A stretch of 18,751 nt of DNA from Synergistaceae bacterium (GTDB taxonomy: Bacteria; Synergistota; Synergistia; Synergistales; Synergistaceae): the NCBI GenBank assembly GCA_031290815.1, contig JAISLO010000038.1, positions 1 to 18,751 on the forward strand, given 5' to 3'. This document shows, piece by piece, positions 14,145 to 18,751 of the stretch (position 1 is its first letter; every line of letters starts with the position of its first letter). Under the pieces are notes generated by a model that made no database searches, was not told where the DNA came from, and saw only the letters and a list, made by a program, of their open reading frames with translations. Made by a program: the position numbers and the translations under genes.

Positions 14145-15788
14145 ATGGCAAAGGTACTGCTCTTCAAAGAGGATGCCCGCCGCGCGATGGAGCGCGGAGT
14201 AAATAAAGTAGCCGACACCGTGGGGATTACGCTCGGCCCCAAGGGACGCAACGTAGTTCTGGAAAAGAAGTTCGGATCGCCCACCATCACCAACGACGGC
14301 GTCACCATCGCCAAGGAGATAGAGCTGGAGGATCCGTTTGAGAACATGGGGGCGCAGCTTCTGAAGGAAGTCGCCTCGAAGACGAACGACATCGCCGGAG
14401 ACGGCACCACGACAGCTACCGTCGTAGCCCGCGCCATGATCCGCGAGGGAATAAAGAACGTAGCGGCAGGCGCTAACGGAATGCAGCTCCGCCGCGGCAT
14501 AGAAAAGGCCGTTGATCTCGTAGTCGATGAACTGAAGGCCAAGGCCGTGAACGTCAAGGAACACGAGATGATCGCTCAGGTCGCAGCGATATCGGCAAAC
14601 GACAAGGCTGTAGGAGAGCTGATCGCTCAGGCGATGGAGAAGGTCGGAGAGGACGGAGTAATAACGGTCGAGGACAGCCAGTCCGTAGGAACCGCGCTCG
14701 AAATGGTGGAAGGGCTTCAGTTCGACAAGGGTTATATCAGCCCCTACATGATCACCAATCCCGACAGGATGGAGGCATCTCTGGAGGAGGCAAACATTCT
14801 GATAGTGGAGGGCAAGATCTCCAACGTGAAGGATATGCTCCCAATCCTTGAGAAAGTCGTACAGACCGGAAAACCGCTCCTCATAATCGCCGAGGATGTC
14901 GAGGGCGAGGCTCTCGCGACGCTAGTGGTGAACAAGTTGCGCGGCATACTGCAGGTTGTTGCGGTCAAGGCCCCCGGATTCGGAGACCGCCGCAAGGCCA
15001 TGTTGCAGGACATCGCCACTGTGGTCGGAGCGAAGGTGATCAGCGAGGACATCGGCCTGAAGCTCGAGAACGCTGACCTCTCGATGCTGGGCAAGGCCAA
15101 GAGAGTCCGCGTCGGCAAAGAGGAGACCACGATAGTGGAGGGCGCTGGCGACCCGCAGGGCATCAAGGATCGCGCGGCCCAGATTCGCAAGGAGCTGGAG
15201 GATTCCACCTCCGAGTACGATAAGGAAAAGCTCCAGGAGAGGCTGGCAAAGCTCGTTGGCGGCGTTGCGGTAATCCAGGTCGGCGCGGCCACCGAAACAG
15301 AGCAGAAGGAACTGAAGCACCGCATCGAGGACGCGCTGAACGCCACGAGGGCAGCCGTCGAGGAGGGTATAGTCGCCGGAGGCGGAGTGTCGCTGGTGCA
15401 GTGCCTCGATCCGCTCGACAAGTTCATCCTCGACCTGGAGGGCGACGTGAAGACTGGCGCAGCCATAGTGCGCAGGGCTCTCACCGAGCCGCTTCACCTG
15501 ATCGCGTCAAACGCGGGCATGCAAGGTGACGTGGTGGTGGAGAAGGTTATGACCCTCAAACCCGGCGAGGGGCTTGACGCCGCGAAGGGCGAGTACACCG
15601 ACATGGTGAAGGCCGGCATCATCGACCCGGTCAAGGTGACGAGAAGCGCCGTGCAGAACGCCGGTTCGATAGCCGCGATGATACTGACGACGGATGTCCT
15701 GGTGGCCGACAAGCCAGAGAAGAAGGACGCCGTACCGGGAATGCCGGGCGGCATGGGTGGTATGGGAGGCATGGGCGACTTCGACTAG
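14145..15788 (+). CDS. groEL: Chaperonin GroEL
   Basis: This 60-kDa chaperonin forms the double-ring folding chamber. It has 547 residues beginning MAKVLLFKEDARRAMERGV. Features include GITLGPKGRNVVLEKKFG (27-44), the ATP site GDGTTT (85-90), apical domain sequence near FDKGYISPYMITN, and a C-terminal GGM-rich tail ending GDFD. ATG at 14145-14147 is preceded by AAGGAGGAG; a TTG two codons earlier is ignored because all GroEL proteins start at MAK. The 76-nt groES-groEL spacer shows no other element. Confidence 0.98.
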   Translation: MAKVLLFKEDARRAMERGVNKVADTVGITLGPKGRNVVLEKKFGSPTITNDGVTIAKEIELEDPFENMGAQLLKEVASKTNDIAGDGTTTATVVARAMIREGIKNVAAGANGMQLRRGIEKAVDLVVDELKAKAVNVKEHEMIAQVAAISANDKAVGELIAQAMEKVGEDGVITVEDSQSVGTALEMVEGLQFDKGYISPYMITNPDRMEASLEEANILIVEGKISNVKDMLPILEKVVQTGKPLLIIAEDVEGEALATLVVNKLRGILQVVAVKAPGFGDRRKAMLQDIATVVGAKVISEDIGLKLENADLSMLGKAKRVRVGKEETTIVEGAGDPQGIKDRAAQIRKELEDSTSEYDKEKLQERLAKLVGGVAVIQVGAATETEQKELKHRIEDALNATRAAVEEGIVAGGGVSLVQCLDPLDKFILDLEGDVKTGAAIVRRALTEPLHLIASNAGMQGDVVVEKVMTLKPGEGLDAAKGEYTDMVKAGIIDPVKVTRSAVQNAGSIAAMILTTDVLVADKPEKKDAVPGMPGGMGGMGGMGDFD

Positions 15789-15817
15789 ACCAGTCTTACT
15801 AGAGAAAAACTCTCAGG

Positions 15818-15867
15818 ATAAATCAAGCGCCGCGCTCACCGTAAGGTGTGCGCGGCGCTTGATTTAT
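15818..15867 (+). terminator. Hairpin terminator after groEL
   Basis: Arms 15818-15835 (ATAAATCAAGCGCCGCGC) and 15850-15867 are perfect reverse complements, 18 bp. Inside, CACC/GGTG pairs again around a GTAA tetraloop after one mismatch. The AT ends of the stem (ATAAAT/ATTTAT) supply only a short U-containing 3' side, not a long U tract. It may terminate in both directions or act as a 3' stabiliser of groESL mRNA. Confidence 0.82.
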
Positions 15868-15898
15868 CGATCCGCGTGACATATATTGCGATTTGTAC

Positions 15899-15927
15899 TT
15901 GACAGATTCCCGAATGAGAATAATCAT
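15899..15927 (+). promoter_or_regulatory. Candidate promoter in the groEL - sugar-transporter intergenic region
   Basis: A perfect TTGACA (15899-15904) with a 17-nt spacer to AATCAT (15922-15927, 4/6). The nearest plus-strand gene of normal size starts at 16329, so it would have a leader of nearly 400 nt. The alternative is a promoter for a gene now lost. Confidence 0.45.
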
Positions 15928-15931
15928 ATTC
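15912..15931. promoter_or_regulatory. Fur-box-like inverted repeat overlapping the -10 region
   Basis: GAATGAGAATAATCATATTC. The 19-mer from 15913 matches the classical Fur consensus at 13 of 19 positions by eye, including a central GAATA-ATCA-TATTC palindrome. It overlaps the candidate -10 box, the expected place for a repressor. AT-rich sequence can match by chance, so it is tentative. Confidence 0.35.
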
Positions 15932-16328
15932 AGGCATAGTACCCGATTTACTTTACACAGGATGCCGGCTCGGCTTCGATCGTTTTACAGCGATTTTATT
16001 TAACATGAGCGGCGTCAAACACCGCGATATCTATTGGAATCGAGCACAACCAATACTGCTTACGTCAAGCGGAACGGTTTTAGTGATGGCATCTGTTGGA
16101 GTCGCGGCAAGGCGATGTGCCGTATGCCTTACGGAAGATGGGAGGCGATAATCAGATGATGGACGGAGGCGCGGTCGGCAATGGCGTCATGTGTTGCGCG
16201 GCTCGGGCTGACCGAATCCAGAATGTACTCCAAATTCCGTTTTGCGCGTACTTCCATTAATGTGCGGGCGGCTTGATCGACTTGCGGCGCCGCGCGCCCG
16301 ATCTGAGAGTAAAGAGAGGAGAATTGTC
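15932..16328 (+). other. Long untranslated or intergenic stretch before the sugar-binding protein gene
   Basis: About 400 nt without a normal-size gene. It contains a short inverted repeat CCGTA-N5-TACGG (16120-16134), one 34-codon frame (16156-16260), and a GC-rich region with the palindrome GCGGCGCCGC just before the ribosome-binding site of the next gene. I recognise no known riboswitch class. Confidence 0.5.
16156..16260 (+). CDS. Possible short ORF (34 residues) in the transporter leader
   Basis: ATG at 16156-16158 has GGGAGG about 10 nt upstream. The peptide begins MMDGGAVGNGVMCCAARADR and ends at TAA 16258-16260, 68 nt before the sugar-binding protein gene. It contains three Cys and no family signature. 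It could be a leader peptide or chance. Confidence 0.2.
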   Translation: MMDGGAVGNGVMCCAARADRIQNVLQIPFCAYFH

Positions 16329-17273
16329 ATGAATCGCAGCATAATGAAGGTTATCGTAGTGCTTGTGGCGATATGTCTGTTCGGAGGCCTCGCGGTTTAT
16401 CGGGGTGACTCGGCGGAGGGGGATTATTCGGACATAAAGATCGGAGTGACCCTGCTCTCCATAGCTGAGATGCCCTTCTTCCAGATAGTGCAGTCCGGCA
16501 TCGAGGCAGGCGCCGCAAAGTACCCAGGCATGAAGGTAACGGTTCTCGACGGACAGGCCGACAGCAGCGTACAGTTCGACCAGGTGCAGAACTTCATAGC
16601 GCAGGGCTACACCGCTATCTTTGACGCGCCGGTGGACGCGAACTCCACCACCACCACAGTCGACCTCGCTAAAAAAGAGGGGATCCCGTTCTTCTTCCTC
16701 AACACTCACGGCAAGGGGGATGCCGATTGCGTGATAGCGACCGACGACATCCTCGGTGGTAACCTAGCGGCTGATTACGCCAACAAGCACCTTAACGGCA
16801 AGGGAAACGTCGCCCTTCTCTGCTGGCCGGAGCTGGGCAACACTAACAACCGAGGCATAGGATTCGAGGAGGGCCTCAAAAAGTACCCGGGCTTGAAACT
16901 CGTCGACAAACAGTCATATCTTGGCGACGCGAATAAAGCGGCCTCCCTCGCCGAGGATATGTTGACCAAAAACCCGGACATCGATTTGATCTTCTGCGTC
17001 GGGGAACCGTCGGCCCTGGCCGCCGTCGAGGTCATCAAGGCCATGGGTTCCGACTGCGTCGTCATCGGATATGACGGAAACCCGGAGGCCATTGTTGGGA
17101 TCAAGGAGTCTCCGAAAATATGGATAGCGGACATTGCGCAGGATCCAAAGGGACAGGGTGAGATGGCTGTCGACCTTCTGGTCAAGCTGAAAAAAGGCGA
17201 AAAGATCGAAAAAGAAAAACTCGTTCAGCCTTATATCCTTGACCTCGAGTACATCAAGTCCAAAAATCTGTAG
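16329..17273 (+). CDS. Sugar ABC transporter periplasmic binding protein (RbsB-type)
   Basis: It captures a sugar in the periplasm and delivers it to an inner-membrane ABC importer. The 314-residue protein starts with a signal peptide: MNRSIMK, a hydrophobic stretch at 8-23, and probable cleavage after DSA (about residue 29). There is no lipobox, so it is soluble. The mature part opens KIGVTLLSIAEMPFFQIVQSGIEAG and follows the two-lobe Peripla_BP_4 pattern. It has DAPVDANSTTTTVDLAKKEGIPF, GNTNNRGIGFEEGL and VVIGYDGNPEAIVGIKESP, then AQDPKGQGEMAVDLL, as in RbsB-like proteins. The substrate cannot be read from sequence; ribose, xylose, inositol, AI-2 or nucleoside-like ligands are all possible. 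ATG at 16329-16331 has GAGGAG 7 nt upstream. A longer in-frame reading from 16242 would hide the signal peptide. Confidence 0.92.
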   Translation: MNRSIMKVIVVLVAICLFGGLAVYRGDSAEGDYSDIKIGVTLLSIAEMPFFQIVQSGIEAGAAKYPGMKVTVLDGQADSSVQFDQVQNFIAQGYTAIFDAPVDANSTTTTVDLAKKEGIPFFFLNTHGKGDADCVIATDDILGGNLAADYANKHLNGKGNVALLCWPELGNTNNRGIGFEEGLKKYPGLKLVDKQSYLGDANKAASLAEDMLTKNPDIDLIFCVGEPSALAAVEVIKAMGSDCVVIGYDGNPEAIVGIKESPKIWIADIAQDPKGQGEMAVDLLVKLKKGEKIEKEKLVQPYILDLEYIKSKNL

Positions 17274-17291
17274 ACACACTCTCGCACGTGC

Positions 17292-17331
17292 GGAGGGGCG
17301 GGTCCCGGGGATATGTGCCGGGCTCCCCTCC
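17292..17331 (+). terminator. Intercistronic hairpin between binding-protein and ATPase genes
   Basis: GGAGGGG (17292-17298) pairs with CCCCTCC (17325-17331), with further GC-rich pairing possible inside. No U tract follows. Such hairpins after binding-protein genes usually stabilise the upstream mRNA or partly terminate, so the binding protein is made in excess of the ATPase. Confidence 0.6.
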
Positions 17332-17332
17332 A

Positions 17333-18751
17333 ATGAGAGCCTATATCAGAGCCGTGAATAATATAAATCCAGTCATAAGTGTCCAGAATGTGAGCAAGGA
17401 GTTCCCTGGGGTGCGCGCATTGACCGGCGTGAGCGTCGATTTCTTTCCGGGAAAGGTCCACGTGCTCGTCGGGGAGAATGGCGCCGGCAAGTCGACGCTC
17501 ATAAAGATGATGTCCGGCATCTACAAGATAGACAGCGGCCGCATACTCAACAAAGGAAGCGAGATCAGATACTCATCGCCGAGGCAGGCGCTGGACGAGG
17601 GCATAGTGGTTATTCCTCAGGAACTCTCAGTGGTCCCGTCCTTGACAGTGGCGGAGAATATCTTCCTGGGTCATGAGATAAGGCGGGGCGCGTTCATAGA
17701 CAGGGCCCGAACGAGGGAGGAAGCCGGGCGGCTGCTCGAACGTCTTGACGTGAACATTTCGCCTGACGCTGTCGTCTCGGAGCTCAGCACCGCTCAAATG
17801 CAGATGATAGAGATCGCCCGTTCCATCTCCCGGGAGGCGTCGGTCATAATCATGGACGAGCCCACGGCATCTTTGTCTGACCGAGAGGTCGCGACGCTGT
17901 TTAGGACCATCAAAAAACTGAAATCAGCGGGAGTTGCCATAATATACATCTCCCACCGTCTGGAGGAGCTCTTCACCATAGGCGATACGGTCACCGTGCT
18001 GCGTGACGGGCGCCTTATAAGGACGATGGACATGAGCGGGCTTGACGTCAACTCGCTCGTCGTCCTGATGGTCGGCAGGGAGGTGAAGGATTTCTTTCAC
18101 AAGGGACATCACGCCACGGACGAGGCTGTCCTCGAGGTCGAGGACTTCTCTTGTGATGGAGTGCCGCACGGAGTCACATTTCAACTTAAAAAGGGCGAGA
18201 TACTTGGTATATCCGGCCTCGTCGGGGCCGGGAGAAGCGAACTGCTGCACGGTTTGATAGGCGCTAACAGGCGCTTGGGCGGCCGGGTGCGCCTCAGGGG
18301 GCGCGAGGTCTTCTTCCGCCGGCCCGGGGACGCCATCAAAGAGCGCATCGGAATTATTCCGGAGGAGCGCAAGACCCAGGGAATCATCATCGAGGACGAC
18401 GTCAAGTCGAACATTTCCCTGCCCAATCTCGTGAGGACCGCTCGTTTCGGCTTCTTGAACAGGCTGTGGGAAAGATCCGCGGCCCTGGAATACGTCGGCA
18501 AACTGAAGGTGAAAACGCCGTCGATCGATACCGTCACCAAAAATTTGAGCGGAGGCAACCAGCAAAAGGTCGTCATAGCGAAGTGGCTGGCTGGCGAGTC
18601 GGACATACTCTTCGTAGATGAGGTGACGCGCGGGATAGACGTCAACGCGAAGGCGGAAATATATCTTCTTCTCAATCAATTCACGGAGAACGGCGGCAGC
18701 GTGCTAATGGTCTCGTCCGAACTGCCCGAACTGCTTGGAGTATGCGACCGC
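17333..18751 (+). CDS. Sugar ABC transporter ATP-binding protein, RbsA-type (C-terminus cut by window edge)
   Basis: A tandem two-domain ATPase that powers sugar import; 473 codons are visible and a typical member has about 500. NBD1 has SKEFPGVRAL, Walker A GENGAGKST (47-55), the Q-loop PQELSVVPSLTVAENIFLG, signature LSTAQMQMIEIAR, Walker B VIIMDEPTASL and SHRLEEL. NBD2 has the degenerate Walker A GLVGAGRSELL (no Lys) typical of this family, PEERKTQG, signature LSGGNQQKVVIAKWL and FVDEVTRGIDV, where V replaces the usual P of DEPTRGIDV. ATG 17333-17335 lies directly after the hairpin without a recognisable ribosome-binding site. GTG at 17354 is an alternative and still keeps the whole domain. 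The partner binding protein is immediately upstream; a permease gene is expected beyond 18751. Confidence 0.95.
   Translation, partial: MRAYIRAVNNINPVISVQNVSKEFPGVRALTGVSVDFFPGKVHVLVGENGAGKSTLIKMMSGIYKIDSGRILNKGSEIRYSSPRQALDEGIVVIPQELSVVPSLTVAENIFLGHEIRRGAFIDRARTREEAGRLLERLDVNISPDAVVSELSTAQMQMIEIARSISREASVIIMDEPTASLSDREVATLFRTIKKLKSAGVAIIYISHRLEELFTIGDTVTVLRDGRLIRTMDMSGLDVNSLVVLMVGREVKDFFHKGHHATDEAVLEVEDFSCDGVPHGVTFQLKKGEILGISGLVGAGRSELLHGLIGANRRLGGRVRLRGREVFFRRPGDAIKERIGIIPEERKTQGIIIEDDVKSNISLPNLVRTARFGFLNRLWERSAALEYVGKLKVKTPSIDTVTKNLSGGNQQKVVIAKWLAGESDILFVDEVTRGIDVNAKAEIYLLLNQFTENGGSVLMVSSELPELLGVCDR

Noticed and set aside
16242..16328. Upstream in-frame extension of the sugar-binding protein
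   Set aside because: It would place 29 polar, Arg-rich residues before a clear signal peptide; the ATG at 16329 has a strong ribosome-binding site.
1..18751. CRISPR array, tRNA or rRNA genes
   Set aside because: No regularly spaced short repeats and no recognisable tRNA or rRNA sequence were found by reading either strand.

Overview
The window looks like chromosomal DNA of a GC-rich anaerobe. A Synergistota-type genome fits best: there is a CIRCE-controlled groES-groEL, a compact alaS-ruvX-mutS-mutL-miaA-ispH-S1 gene run, and a ribose-type ABC importer. The phylum is an inference from gene order and protein character; no rRNA or other taxonomic marker is present.

Region 1 (1-9975, minus strand) is one long co-directional housekeeping cluster. 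Read in transcription order it is alaS, ruvX, mutS, mutL, miaA, ispH and an S1-domain ribosomal protein gene that runs off the left edge. Three junctions are 4-nt stop/start overlaps (mutS/mutL ATGA, mutL/miaA TTGA, miaA/ispH GTGA), and several starts are GTG or TTG. The operon therefore combines tRNA charging, tRNA modification, mismatch repair, a RuvX-type nuclease, isoprenoid synthesis and translation initiation. A good promoter candidate lies just upstream of alaS.

Region 2 (about 10138-13673) is an accessory island between the alaS operon and groES. It holds a 220-bp MITE-like element with 19-bp perfect terminal inverted repeats. Next come a small gene of probable DUF6678 type broken by an in-frame UGA, a 446-residue uncharacterised gene (tentatively DUF6138-like), and a truncated, frameshifted second copy of the start of the small gene. 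The 446-residue gene therefore sits between 142-bp direct repeats. Beyond these are an overlapping pair of very AT-rich genes (a zinc-ribbon protein and a 116-residue protein of unknown function) and a possible 73-residue ORF. Base composition drops sharply in parts of this block, which suggests horizontal acquisition and decay. Proteins like the first two often occur among polymorphic-toxin immunity neighbourhoods, but no toxin is visible here.

Region 3 (13670-15867, plus strand) is the groES-groEL operon. It has a sigma70-type promoter, a perfect CIRCE operator for HrcA, and a long perfect hairpin after groEL.

Region 4 (15868-18751, plus strand) starts with a roughly 460-nt non-coding or leader segment that carries a promoter candidate overlapped by a Fur-box-like site and one short ORF. 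A periplasmic sugar-binding protein gene and a tandem-NBD RbsA-type ATPase gene follow; the latter is cut by the right edge. A GC-rich hairpin separates the two, abutting the putative ATPase start. The permease gene would be expected just outside the window.
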